From Clostridiales bacterium GWF2_38_85 (GTDB taxonomy: Bacteria > Bacillota > Clostridia > Oscillospirales > CAG-382): a stretch of 64,000 nucleotides of DNA. Within the stretch, counting starts at the first letter, position 1, and every line of letters begins with the position of its first letter. The translations under genes were made by a program, and so were the position numbers. Below are positions 51,369-59,943 of the stretch, piece by piece. The notes below the pieces were generated by a model. That model was not told where the DNA came from, made no database searches, and saw nothing but the letters and a program-made list of their open reading frames with translations. The stretch is taken from the NCBI GenBank assembly GCA_001797275.1, contig MGOY01000032.1, positions 1 through 64,000 of the forward strand, written 5' to 3'.

Positions 51369-52577
51369 ATGCGCTCATATAATATAGACCGTAAGTTAAA
51401 AGAAGAGGCAACAATACGCCTCGCAATAGAGAAAGTTTGTAAAAACAAACACAAAAAGGACGGCAAAATAACCGCAAAATACAGGCAAGCTCAATATATA
51501 CTTGCCAACATAGAATATTACATTAAATTAACACTCGAATTAGTTACGCAATTTGAGGCTATGAAACGGGCGGAGCAACGCGGAGAACCGACCAATACTC
51601 CCGAATTTGCAAAAGCGTTTCACCCGAGCGAGTATAAATCTTTCAAACGCAAATGCGACGGTAACGGGAAAATACGCGACATAGCAAGCGTACCTCTCTT
51701 TCCCGACCAGGTTATACACCAACTTATAATGGTTGTTTCAAGCGAAATTTTTACAAATGGTATGTATGAATACTCTTGCGGCTCAATTCCAGGCAGAGGC
51801 GTTCACAAGGGGAAACGCTACATAGAAAAATTCATAAGAAACCATACGAAAGAAAATGTATCAGAAATTAAATACGGGGCGCAACTCGACATAAAAAAAT
51901 GTTACCCGAATATTTCTCACAGCTATTTAAAAAAGCAGTTACGGAAAAAGTTTCGCGGAAATCTTTTTATATGGCTTTGCTTTGCGGTTATAGATAGCTT
52001 TTACATTGAAACCGAAAGCGGAGAGCGCGTCGGGTTGCCTATCGGGTTTTATACCTCACAATGGTTTTGCAATTTTGTTTTAACCCCTATCGACCATTAT
52101 ATAAAACAGACTCTTAAAATAAAATGCTATGTTCGTTACATGGACGACATGGTACTATTTAAGAGGAATAAAAAAGAATTGCATAAAAATGTATCCGCCA
52201 TTATTCAATATGCCGCCGAAATAGGATTAACGATTAAATCAAATTGGCAAGTATTCCGATTCGACTATATCGACAAAAGCGGAAAGCATAGAGGACGGGC
52301 TATTGATTTTCTCGGGTTCCGATTCTTTAGAAACAAAACTATATTGAGAAAGCGGCTCGCACTCGCAATTATGCGCGCTGTACGTCGCGTACATAAAGCA
52401 AAGCGAATATTACCTCATACCGCAATGTCGTTAATGTCACGGCTCGGGTGGTTGAGGCATTGCAATTCCTACAACTTTTATCATAAATACGTGAAACCAT
52501 ATATTAATATACGAAAATTAAAGGAGGTAATACGAAATGAAAGCAGAATGCGCAACAATGCCAGTTGCCCCGTATGA
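51369..52577 (+). CDS. DGR reverse transcriptase
   Basis: A 402-residue RT. Domain order: SYKSFKRKCDGNGKIRDIA and PLFPDQVIHQLI (motif 1 region), YEYSCGSIPGRG, GAQLDIKKCYPNISH (motif with first catalytic Asp), GLPIGFYTSQW (motif 4 of DGR type, I/LG...SQ), CYVRYMDDMVLF (YMDD), and RAIDFLGFRFF. It copies TR RNA with adenine-specific errors into VR. Start ATG 51369 with GAGGAAATG upstream. No avd gene is next to it. The end overlaps the next start by 41 nt. Confidence 0.93.
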   Translation: MRSYNIDRKLKEEATIRLAIEKVCKNKHKKDGKITAKYRQAQYILANIEYYIKLTLELVTQFEAMKRAEQRGEPTNTPEFAKAFHPSEYKSFKRKCDGNGKIRDIASVPLFPDQVIHQLIMVVSSEIFTNGMYEYSCGSIPGRGVHKGKRYIEKFIRNHTKENVSEIKYGAQLDIKKCYPNISHSYLKKQLRKKFRGNLFIWLCFAVIDSFYIETESGERVGLPIGFYTSQWFCNFVLTPIDHYIKQTLKIKCYVRYMDDMVLFKRNKKELHKNVSAIIQYAAEIGLTIKSNWQVFRFDYIDKSGKHRGRAIDFLGFRFFRNKTILRKRLALAIMRAVRRVHKAKRILPHTAMSLMSRLGWLRHCNSYNFYHKYVKPYINIRKLKEVIRNESRMRNNASCPV

Positions 52578-53034
52578 GGTAGTATTTGAGGGTGACGAGG
52601 CAGTAGTAACGCTATTAACAAATGTTGAAGAAATACCAGGGACGGACGAAAGTCCCGCAAAATGGCAGTACGACGAATACCGTCTCCGCGTAAGAAATCG
52701 CCCCGAACTCATTTCAAATATTGAAAACGGTTTTGAGGCATGGCTCACGGCGGCAAAAGCGGCAGAATATGAAAAGCTCGCCGCGGAGGTTAGAGCCGAA
52801 CGCGATAAACTATTATCGGAAACCGACAAAGCGTTAACGCTTGACAGGCTCGGAATTGATGTTCCGACGAGCATTACTTCAACGTCTCTCCTATCTGCTA
52901 CAAAGAGCCTTTTTGCCGTACTTGGCAATGCGGTTTCGGGTGAATGGGCGGCATACCGACAAGCCCTCCGAGACATACCACAACAAGAGAATTTTCCGTA
53001 TGACGTAAAATTCCCTACAAAACCCGAGGAGTAA
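52537..53034 (+). CDS. Tail-fibre assembly/XkdW-like protein
   Basis: A 165-residue protein. The C-terminal EWAAYRQALRDIPQQENFPYDVKFPTKPEE is the signature of phage tail fibre assembly proteins (YR..LRDIP.Q). The N-terminal half is a small beta domain with KWQYDEYRLRVRNRPEL, then helices. It is not an avd homologue (no four-helix basic bundle). RBS AGGAGG before ATG 52537, inside the RT gene. Confidence 0.75.
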   Translation: MKAECATMPVAPYEVVFEGDEAVVTLLTNVEEIPGTDESPAKWQYDEYRLRVRNRPELISNIENGFEAWLTAAKAAEYEKLAAEVRAERDKLLSETDKALTLDRLGIDVPTSITSTSLLSATKSLFAVLGNAVSGEWAAYRQALRDIPQQENFPYDVKFPTKPEE

Positions 53035-53040
53035 AACATT

Positions 53041-53334
53041 ATGGAACTTTCAATTATAGTTGCTATTGCGGGCGTTGTCTGTTCCGCCGTATTCGGCTTT
53101 GTAGGTTATCAAAGCGGGCTCAAAAAGGAAAACAAGGCAGAGGGAGAAAACAAAGGCGTTATATTGTCCGATATAGGCTATATTAAATCGGGCGTTGACG
53201 ACCTCAAACGAGAGCAAAGAGAGACGAGGACAAGCGTAACGGGGCTCTCGGAACGTATTACTCGTTGCGAGGAATCATGCAAGCAAGCCCACAACAGAAT
53301 AAACGAAATCAAGAAAGGAGGCGAACAGCTATGA
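53041..53334 (+). CDS. Small membrane-anchored phage protein (XhlA-like)
   Basis: A 97-residue protein with an N-terminal membrane segment (ELSIIVAIAGVVCSAVFGFVGY) and a charged coiled coil (DLKREQRETRTSVTGLSERITRCEE). Position before holin and amidase fits a lysis accessory protein. Overlaps the holin start (ATGA). Confidence 0.65.
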   Translation: MELSIIVAIAGVVCSAVFGFVGYQSGLKKENKAEGENKGVILSDIGYIKSGVDDLKREQRETRTSVTGLSERITRCEESCKQAHNRINEIKKGGEQL

Positions 53335-53591
53335 AAAAGGTATCAACGGAAACCATTATCCGAACAATCATTCTTGTTGTTACCCTGGTAAACCAGGTGT
53401 TAACAACGCTCGGCAAAAACCCGCTACCATTCGCGGAGGAGGACATTTACGCGGTATTGACTACCGCCGCAACTATCGCCGCTACCGCCTGGGCTTGGTG
53501 GAAAAACAACAGTTTCACAAACGCCGCTATTGCCGCCGATAATTACATGAATGAAATTAAAGCGACAGGCACAGAAAACGAGGAGGTTTAA
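53331..53591 (+). CDS. Phage holin (SPP1/phi LC3-like)
   Basis: An 86-residue protein: TETIIRTIILVVTLVNQVL and EDIYAVLTTAATIAATAWAWWKNNSFT give two membrane helices and the typical AWAWWKNNSF motif. It makes holes that release the amidase. Start ATG 53331 (AAAGGAGG upstream). Confidence 0.85.
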   Translation: MKKVSTETIIRTIILVVTLVNQVLTTLGKNPLPFAEEDIYAVLTTAATIAATAWAWWKNNSFTNAAIAADNYMNEIKATGTENEEV

Positions 53592-53593
53592 TT

Positions 53594-54727
53594 ATGGCAT
53601 TTTTGACACCCGATAAGACGCTCACCGTTAGCGTGGGCTCGGAAACAATCACAATCAAGCAGAAAATCACTCCCGACGGGACGAGAGCCGCGAAAAACAT
53701 TTGCTCTTATGTGAAAAAGGGTGATTATGTCAAGCCAAACGAAAAGCTCAATAACGGCACAGGCGTTCCGAAAGGAATCACCGTACATAATACGGGAGAT
53801 ATTGCTTGCGCAAGCGGAACAACCCCCGCGGAGCAGTACGCCAGGGCTACATATCCCAACGGAAACATGAACGGAGTTGCCGTGCACTATTGGGTATGGC
53901 ATAATGAAATATGGCAACAGCTTTCCGACAATGAGCGCGGTTGGCACGCCGCCGACGGTTCAAGCCGCCGCTCCTCACAGAGGGCGGGAGAAACAATCGG
54001 AGGGAACCTCGATACAATCGCTATTGAATGTATTGGAGCAGACGCAAGCTCGGAGGCAACTCTCGCAAAGCTCGTAGCGTATTTACTCGACAAGCACGGA
54101 CTTTCACCGAGCACAGACGTTTACACGCACAATTATTTCTATTCAAAGAAATATTGTCCGATTTACATTCTCCCTCATTGGGGCTCGTTCCTATCGACCG
54201 TGAAAGCAAATTACAACGCGATTCAAAGCGCGAAAGCTCCCGCGGTTATTGAAACACCCGCTCCCGTGCAACAGGCACCGACAATTATTGTCGGGAGTAC
54301 CGTTCGCGTAAAGAGTGGAGCAAGCACTTATACAGGAGGCGGACTTGCGGGCTTTGTTTACGAACGCGACCATATCGTAAAGGAAATCAAAGGCGACCGA
54401 GCCGTTATCACATACGGCGGCGTTGTTGTCGCGGCGGTTAAACTTTCCGATTTGTCATTGACAAATAGCGCGACATATACGCCCGCTCCCGCTCCCGCTC
54501 CCGCGCCAACTCCCGAACCCGTACCAGTTGCACCAGTCGCAACTATCGAGGTAGGAAGTACCGTTCGTTTGAACAGCGGCGCAAAGACATATACGGGCGG
54601 TAGGCTTGCAAGTTTCGTTTACAAGCGCGACCATATCGTAAAGGAAATCAAAGGCGACCGAGCCGTTATCACATACGGCGGAGTTGTTGTCGCGGCGGTT
54701 AAACTTTGCGATTTAACGCTCGCATAA
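53594..54727 (+). CDS. N-acetylmuramoyl-L-alanine amidase endolysin
   Basis: A 377-residue lysin. Catalytic amidase_2/PGRP-like domain (about 25-210): KGITVHNTGD, MNGVAVHYWVWHNEIWQQL, GWHAADGSS, TIAIECIG, YTHNYFYSKKYCP. A Pro/Ala linker and two copies of an SH3-like or cell-wall-binding repeat (VGSTVRVKSGASTYTGG, VGSTVRLNSGAKTYTGG) follow, joined by a PAPAPAPAPTPEP segment. It cleaves the amide between MurNAc and L-Ala. Start ATG 53594 with GAGGAGG upstream. Confidence 0.92.
   Translation: MAFLTPDKTLTVSVGSETITIKQKITPDGTRAAKNICSYVKKGDYVKPNEKLNNGTGVPKGITVHNTGDIACASGTTPAEQYARATYPNGNMNGVAVHYWVWHNEIWQQLSDNERGWHAADGSSRRSSQRAGETIGGNLDTIAIECIGADASSEATLAKLVAYLLDKHGLSPSTDVYTHNYFYSKKYCPIYILPHWGSFLSTVKANYNAIQSAKAPAVIETPAPVQQAPTIIVGSTVRVKSGASTYTGGGLAGFVYERDHIVKEIKGDRAVITYGGVVVAAVKLSDLSLTNSATYTPAPAPAPAPTPEPVPVAPVATIEVGSTVRLNSGAKTYTGGRLASFVYKRDHIVKEIKGDRAVITYGGVVVAAVKLCDLTLA
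54292..54723 (+). repeat. Duplicated cell-wall-binding repeat in the endolysin gene
   Basis: Two direct copies (about 54292-54462 and 54556-54723). Their last 95 bases are almost identical, with only a few substitutions, whereas the first parts and linker differ. This indicates recent duplication or gene conversion of the binding module. Confidence 0.8.
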
Positions 54728-54751
54728 TTCAAAAGAATAACACATAACACA

Positions 54752-54785
54752 AAAAGCGGAGAGGCAATAAAGCCTCTCCGCTTTT
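54752..54785 (+). terminator. Terminator of the phage late operon
   Basis: A 14-bp stem AAAAGCGGAGAGGC / GCCTCTCCGCTTTT with a 6-nt loop and following T residues. The 54786-54865 stretch to the tmRNA gene is the prophage right end and carries no gene. Confidence 0.9.
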
Positions 54786-54865
54786 TTTCATTCCTCATGC
54801 AACTTGCAGAGGATACCGAACACACCGCACACTATGAATATTACGGGGTTCGACTTATTAACGAA

Positions 54866-55212
54866 TGGTGGAGGCGAGGGGAATTGAACCCCTGTCCGAA
54901 AAGTTCTTGATATAGCTTTCTACGAGCGTATCTGTTTATTTGCATTCCCTCGCTATATCGACAAGCAGCAGTCTATATAGCTTGGTAGCTTCATTAATTC
55001 ATGGCCGATGGCAAAGCTTATTTCGGCACACGTTCACTGCTTAGTCACGCCATATCCGGAGCCGCAGTGCTCCCCGGTATGACGGCTGCACTTAGGCAGC
55101 TACTCTAACTGTTTTGTTAGCGTTTAAATTTTTGTTTACGCTTTTTAAAGAAGGTGCGCGCTTCTGCTCGCTTACCATACCTCAAACTCCCCGTCGAAAC
55201 CTTTACGCCCCC
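54866..55212 (-). ncRNA. ssrA: tmRNA (ssrA), with prophage attR in its 3' end
   Basis: Transfer-messenger RNA that rescues stalled ribosomes. The 5' end GGGGGCGTAAAGGTTTCGAC and the encoded 3' end ...CGCCTCCACCA form a 7-bp acceptor stem. The T-arm sequence GGGGTTCAATTCC (tGAACCCC on the plus strand) is intact. The tag frame (55139-55092) probably reads VNKNLNANKTVRVAA and stop; the resume codon appears to be GTA. The 3' end (54866-54880) doubles as attachment site; sites with the same core occur at 1950 and 22167. smpB, its protein partner, lies 600 nt away. Confidence 0.93.
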
Positions 55213-55793
55213 ATATTTGATTTTACATTCTTAATAAAAATAGAGTATTCACTTGAAACCATATCTGTAAATTCATCAATAAAATCAGGTGTATATATAT
55301 CAGATGAACCGATATTATTTTCGCTGTGCCATTTATAATTCCGATTCAAGAAAGCAGTTAAATCATCTGCTTTTACTCCTGGAGTATTACCATATTTTTC
55401 AGAAGAGCAATTAAGTATCGAATCCCATACAGGTTTACTCCAATCAGTGTTATGAAACAGCCATGAGCTTGCAACAGCGATTTCATGCCGATATGTCTGA
55501 AACCAATCATCGCCGGTATATGTTTCAGTAAACCTATTGAAAACTTGTCTGTCCCACCACCAGTCAAGATAAAGATGCAGTAATACACCTTCTTCAAAGC
55601 TGTGATTTAATACAGTTTTATTTGCAAGTTTATATAGTTCTTCTTCACGATTTTCAGCTGTTCTAAAATGTGTTATATCTTTTTCTTCTCTTGTGTTTAC
55701 AGCATCCGGTGCAACATTTCCGATCCAGAAGAGGGAAGTGGCATCTTTATAAACCTTTCGTGCTGTAAGCAGGTGTATCATCATAGATGGCAC
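55203..55793 (-). CDS. Zinc-dependent phospholipase C-like family protein
   Basis: A 196-residue protein with the family pattern: MIHLLTARKV, IGNVAPDAVN, THFR, LHLYLDWWWDRQV, a set of His and Asp for metal binding. No signal peptide, so it is probably a cytoplasmic hydrolase of unknown substrate. Its TAA stop lies within the 5' end of the tmRNA (10-nt overlap). RBS AAGGAG upstream of the ATG. Confidence 0.78.
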   Translation of the reverse strand: MPSMMIHLLTARKVYKDATSLFWIGNVAPDAVNTREEKDITHFRTAENREEELYKLANKTVLNHSFEEGVLLHLYLDWWWDRQVFNRFTETYTGDDWFQTYRHEIAVASSWLFHNTDWSKPVWDSILNCSSEKYGNTPGVKADDLTAFLNRNYKWHSENNIGSSDIYTPDFIDEFTDMVSSEYSIFIKNVKSNMGA

Positions 55794-55813
55794 GAATCTT
55801 GCTCCTTAAACAA

Positions 55814-56284
55814 TTATTCCTTCCGTTCTCGAACATACCTTTCAGCGTCTCTTTCCATCGTTTTCTTTACCTCAGTTTCACGCTTATCATATAGCTTTTT
55901 ACCTTTACAAAGACCAAGTTCAAGCTTAACCCACTGTTTATCAAAATATAATGAAAGCGGAATGAGAGAATAACCTTGTTGACCTACTAATCCAAACAGC
56001 TTCAATATTTCACGCTTGTGCATAAGTAATCGTCTTGGACGTACCGGCTCACGGTTAAAGATGTTGCCTTTCACATATGGGCTTATATGGATTCCATTTG
56101 CCCAAATTTCACCGTTTTTTATGTTGCAGAAGGAATCCTTCAGGTTGACAGCACCTTGGCGAAGTGATTTAACTTCGGTGCCAAAAAGTTCGATACCGGT
56201 TTCATATTTATCCTCGACAAAATATTCATGCCATGCTTTTTTGTTCTGAGCAATTATTTTTCTTTGTACTTTTTCAGTCATCAA
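55814..56284 (-). CDS. smpB: SsrA-binding protein SmpB
   Basis: A 156-residue SmpB: KIIAQNKKAWHEYFVEDKYETGIELFGTEVKSLRQGAVNLKDSF, GIHISPY, RPRRLLMHKREI, LIPLSLYF and a basic C-terminal tail ending in KKTMERDAERYVRERKE. It brings tmRNA to stalled ribosomes, which explains the linkage with ssrA. RBS AGGAGG before ATGATG (start 56284 or 56281). Confidence 0.95.
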   Translation of the reverse strand: MMTEKVQRKIIAQNKKAWHEYFVEDKYETGIELFGTEVKSLRQGAVNLKDSFCNIKNGEIWANGIHISPYVKGNIFNREPVRPRRLLMHKREILKLFGLVGQQGYSLIPLSLYFDKQWVKLELGLCKGKKLYDKRETEVKKTMERDAERYVRERKE

Positions 56285-56368
56285 AATCCTCCTCTCTGAA
56301 ACAATAAAAACGAAATAATCTTTGGAAAGGTATTATAACATATGCTTTTCATAAATACAAGCGGTAAC

Positions 56369-57100
56369 TTATTTATATTCGACAACAGAATCTACACAAA
56401 CTTTGTCATCTTTATCATATAAAATTCTGGTTTTATAACCTTTTGAGAATTTTTGTGTAAAAACATTCAATTTATCATTTAAAACTGCTTCTGTTACGAA
56501 ATTGATTTGCATGCGTCTTATTTCTTTATGAAGATAATTTGTATCACTTGTTATTTCTGCATAATTCATTATAAGGTCCGGATATATCGAATTATTCAGA
56601 TGATTATTTTCATCAAGATCACTGTACATAACTGTATGATTACCCACAAGATATAAAGTGGGATTCCTGTCAAAAATACTTTTCTCTATTTCAACACCGC
56701 ATGAAAGCTGTGGGAAAGAATTCGAAGTATACATCAAACGACTTGGACGGGCTATTGATCTTTTAATAAAATCAAGTAAAACCCAATGAGTAGAACAAGC
56801 AGCTACTCTTTCATTATCACGGTATATTTCAAATTCACGGATAAAAGTTGCGCCTTTTATTTCCTTTTCCCAGGTCTTAAGAGATATAGTCTCTTCAGTA
56901 TATATCGGTTTGTAAAACTCTAATGCTAATTTGACAAGCACAAAAACAATACCGTCATCACGCATATTATAGTATGTGATATCATATTGCAATAAATCTT
57001 CTCTGGCTATCTGTTGCATATATTTTTGCAATGATGATGGTTTAACAATACTGTTTGGTTGAACATCATAACTTGTAATTTTAATTTGCTTTTCTAACAA
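56369..57100 (-). CDS. Acyl-ACP thioesterase
   Basis: A 243-residue double hot-dog thioesterase of the FatA/FatB type. Domain 1 has RVKLALEFYKP-like strands and IYTEETISLKTW; domain 2 carries the active-site segment YSDLDENNHLNNSIY (Asp, Asn, His). It releases fatty acids from acyl carrier protein. 5 nt downstream of the tyrosine recombinase gene, so likely co-transcribed. Confidence 0.85.
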   Translation of the reverse strand: MLEKQIKITSYDVQPNSIVKPSSLQKYMQQIAREDLLQYDITYYNMRDDGIVFVLVKLALEFYKPIYTEETISLKTWEKEIKGATFIREFEIYRDNERVAACSTHWVLLDFIKRSIARPSRLMYTSNSFPQLSCGVEIEKSIFDRNPTLYLVGNHTVMYSDLDENNHLNNSIYPDLIMNYAEITSDTNYLHKEIRRMQINFVTEAVLNDKLNVFTQKFSKGYKTRILYDKDDKVCVDSVVEYK

Positions 57101-57105
57101 TTGTA

Positions 57106-58113
57106 TCAGTCCTTAGCATTTTTTGATTCCTTTATATTTGCAAGTGGATTCTCATCCATTGCATTTTTCATTTTTTTATCTGAAACATGAGTATATATTT
57201 GTGTTGTGTTTAACTGCTCATGACCCAAAATATTCTTGAGAACAAGAATATCAACATTACCGCTGTTATACATTAGGGTAGCGGCCGTATGACGCAGCTT
57301 ATGAGTCGAATACTTTTTATTTTTCAAGCCGGCAGAATTCAACTGCTTTTGCACAAGCCATTGAACGGTTTTATTGGAAATTCTGGTTCCCAATCTGCTA
57401 ATAAACAACGCGTTTTTATCTTTAATTTTCACTCCGCCTTCAGCAGCTCTGACTTGTCTGACATTAAGATAATTTTGAAGAGCACTTCTGCAAGCAGTAT
57501 TGAGATATATTTTACGTTGCTTATTACCTTTACCGGTAACAATAAGGCTTTCTAGTTTTTCATCAATATCGCCAAGATTGATATTAACAAGCTCAGATAA
57601 ACGCATACCGCAATTCAAAAATAAAGTTAGAATAGCATAATCTCTTTCATATGTCTTTGATGATTTTTCAACAGAATTCAGCAGCCCAATCGATTCATCA
57701 ATAGATAAATATTTCGGAAGTTTATGCTTTAAGGTAGGTGTTTCAATATCCTTGACAGGATTATTTTTCAGTAAACGACTTTTAACCGTATGATATTTAT
57801 AAAAAGCTCGAATTGCTGATAGCTTTCTTGCACGAGCAGCAGGTTTATTTTCTCTTTTATTAGCAAGATATAATAAAAACGAATATATTTCTTCGGAACG
57901 GATTGAATCACAAAAAGCTTCATTAATTCGAGAAATGTCAACCTTCTCTATATTATTCAAATCATCGTTATTTCTTATAGCAGTTATATATCGAAAAAAG
58001 GTACGCAGGTCAATATAATATTCATTTACAGTCAATTCGGAACAATTCTGTATTGTTCTTTTATATGAAAGAAAAGATAAAACAACAGCTGAGATATTAT
58101 CAGTATTATACAT
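57106..58113 (-). CDS. Tyrosine recombinase XerC/D-like
   Basis: A 335-residue tyrosine recombinase. N-terminal SAM-like core-binding domain (about 10-120), catalytic residues in LFLNCGMRLSELVNINL (Arg), HKLRHTAATLMY (His, Arg) and LGHEQLNTTQIYTHV (His, Tyr). Gene order next to housekeeping genes and lack of mobile neighbours fit a chromosomal Xer for dimer resolution. Confidence 0.85.
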   Translation of the reverse strand: MYNTDNISAVVLSFLSYKRTIQNCSELTVNEYYIDLRTFFRYITAIRNNDDLNNIEKVDISRINEAFCDSIRSEEIYSFLLYLANKRENKPAARARKLSAIRAFYKYHTVKSRLLKNNPVKDIETPTLKHKLPKYLSIDESIGLLNSVEKSSKTYERDYAILTLFLNCGMRLSELVNINLGDIDEKLESLIVTGKGNKQRKIYLNTACRSALQNYLNVRQVRAAEGGVKIKDKNALFISRLGTRISNKTVQWLVQKQLNSAGLKNKKYSTHKLRHTAATLMYNSGNVDILVLKNILGHEQLNTTQIYTHVSDKKMKNAMDENPLANIKESKNAKD

Positions 58114-58119
58114 GATTTA

Positions 58120-59286
58120 TCATCCTATGCTATTTTCATTATTAAGCTTAACCATATACTTTGTTTTTTTATCATCATACATTAATTTATCTATATGAGT
58201 TATAAAATCATCAGCATTCATATGTATATCGGGTTTAAAAACATCATAACCAATACTTATCTCCAAATTATATACCGCGGATTTATTTTTATTAAACGCT
58301 TCAAAGTTGCTGTACAATTCCTTTAATATTATACCAATAGATGATATATTATCAAGTACCAATATAACAACAAATTCATCACCGCCATATCTTGCAATAA
58401 AATCGTTTTTTTTGAATGTTTTTTTTAATATATAAGAAGTATTAATTAAAGCTTCGTCCCCAATATGATGACCATAGATATCATTAATTTTTTTAAAATT
58501 GTCAATATCCATCATAATACCGATTACATTTTCTTTTTTTCTATTTGATTCAATAAGCTGATGTAAGTATAAATCAAGATGGCGTCTGTTGAATACATTT
58601 GTTAAGTGATCAAGATATAGCTGATCATTTTGAATATTTATAAAAACTATAAGTATGGAGAGTGTAACCGCAATCCATGTAGTTGACAAGCCATACCAGA
58701 ATGATTGTATCAAGCTTCCTATGACGGGGATTATTGAATATGCGTAAAAGGACAGAAAATTTTCTTTCTGAATATACTTTCTTTTTATAATTACAACTAT
58801 TAGAGTATATACTAACATTGAATAGCTTATTATCGGCATTATCCAGAAATATTGACCTCTGTGGTAAATATTATTGAGATCAATATAAAACATTATATTA
58901 AAAAACATACTTAAGAAGGCTAACACAGTATGTAATACAAGAGGAAAGCAGAAGAGAATTACTATTTTATTTAATGATACTCTATCCTTGAAAATTTTAT
59001 AATATGCATACAAAGCCCATAAAAAGCAAACTACAGGATTCATAGAATAATAGACAAATGAGATTATTTGATTAATTATTCTGAACAATTCACCAGATTT
59101 ACCGTCTATCACCCACATAATTGAATCAAGAATAAGGATGAAAATATTTGAGACAACAAGTAATAAAAATAATTTCTGATCTATAACATGCAATTCGCCT
59201 TTATGATATACATTACTAAATATAAAAATAGAGACAATGATTGCGAAAACATTTACTTCAAGATACAATATTGTTTGCATTCTCAT
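58120..59286 (-). CDS. Membrane-bound diguanylate cyclase (GGDEF)
   Basis: A 388-residue protein. Residues 1-215 carry about seven membrane helices. A GGDEF domain follows (about 225-380): DHLTNVFNRRHLDLYL, MMDIDNFKKINDIYGHHIGDEAL and RYGGDEFVVIL with the active GGDEF loop intact. It should make c-di-GMP; no RxxD inhibitory site is visible before GGDEF. The sensor part resembles 7TM-type receivers of unknown ligand. Confidence 0.9.
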   Translation of the reverse strand: MRMQTILYLEVNVFAIIVSIFIFSNVYHKGELHVIDQKLFLLLVVSNIFILILDSIMWVIDGKSGELFRIINQIISFVYYSMNPVVCFLWALYAYYKIFKDRVSLNKIVILFCFPLVLHTVLAFLSMFFNIMFYIDLNNIYHRGQYFWIMPIISYSMLVYTLIVVIIKRKYIQKENFLSFYAYSIIPVIGSLIQSFWYGLSTTWIAVTLSILIVFINIQNDQLYLDHLTNVFNRRHLDLYLHQLIESNRKKENVIGIMMDIDNFKKINDIYGHHIGDEALINTSYILKKTFKKNDFIARYGGDEFVVILVLDNISSIGIILKELYSNFEAFNKNKSAVYNLEISIGYDVFKPDIHMNADDFITHIDKLMYDDKKTKYMVKLNNENSIG

Positions 59287-59537
59287 TTCCCCGCATTCAA
59301 GTAATAAAATAACCCTTTATAAATAATAACATAAATCTAAATATATTTCAATTGTTATTTCAAATAATATAGTCAAGAATGAGAATAGAAACATTTTAAT
59401 TATATAAAATTTAAGTAAATCAATATAATAAAAACATAAAAAGCATCAAAAACATAGAGATTTCAATGCTTATATGTCATTTTATCAATTTAGATGCAAA
59501 CTTTAGGTGCGAGAGCTAGATTGTCTAAAAAGCAAAG

Positions 59538-59565
59538 AGTCCGAACGCAAAAAAGCGTTCAGACT
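59538..59565 (-). terminator. Terminator after tRNA-Pro
   Basis: Stem AGTCCGAACGC / GCGTTCAGACT (one mismatch) with an A6 loop on the plus strand, 6 nt beyond the tRNA 3' end. The AT-rich 59287-59537 stretch shows no gene. Confidence 0.7.
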
Positions 59566-59570
59566 CAGTT

Positions 59571-59647
59571 TGGTCTGAGTGGCGGGAGTTGAACCCACGG
59601 CCTCTACCACCCCAAGGTAGCGCGCTACCAAACTGCGCCACACCCAG
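59571..59647 (-). tRNA. tRNA-Pro (UGG)
   Basis: A 77-nt cloverleaf with acceptor CTGGGTG/CACTCAG, D-arm with GGCGCAGTTTGGTAGCGC, anticodon loop CTTGGGG (anticodon TGG), T-arm GGGTTCAACTCCC and encoded CCA. Not used as attachment site here. Confidence 0.95.
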
Positions 59648-59943
59648 ATTTATTCACTAAAAATAACAATGTGAATATTGTCAAGTCAGCGAAGGATATT
59701 ATATCATTACAGTTTTATAATGTCAAGTCTAAATTTGAGTTTTTTAGTTTAATTCAACATCAATTAAGTAAAACTTGCTTCTATCTCTTAAAAATAGAAA
59801 ATGTGAAAAGATTAATCCCTTTATCAGTGTATACCCTTATGCCTCTTGAGTGTCGGGTCAACAAACTTATTATACTCTAATAAGATTCGACTATATATTT
59901 CTGAACAAAGTAACATATCGCATTTTATAAAGAACAAAGAAAA
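59648..59943. other. Gene-free AT-rich stretch
   Basis: Between tRNA-Pro and mtaB; only chance open frames are seen. It contains the tRNA promoter (minus strand) and otherwise nothing recognisable. Confidence 0.5.

Noticed and set aside
57106-58113. Tyrosine recombinase as integrase of a further element
   Set aside because: It lies among core genes with no att repeats or mobile genes nearby and looks like a chromosomal Xer protein.
59671-59880. Plus-strand frame of 69 codons after tRNA-Pro
   Set aside because: No RBS, AT-rich chance composition, opposite to the direction of all neighbours.
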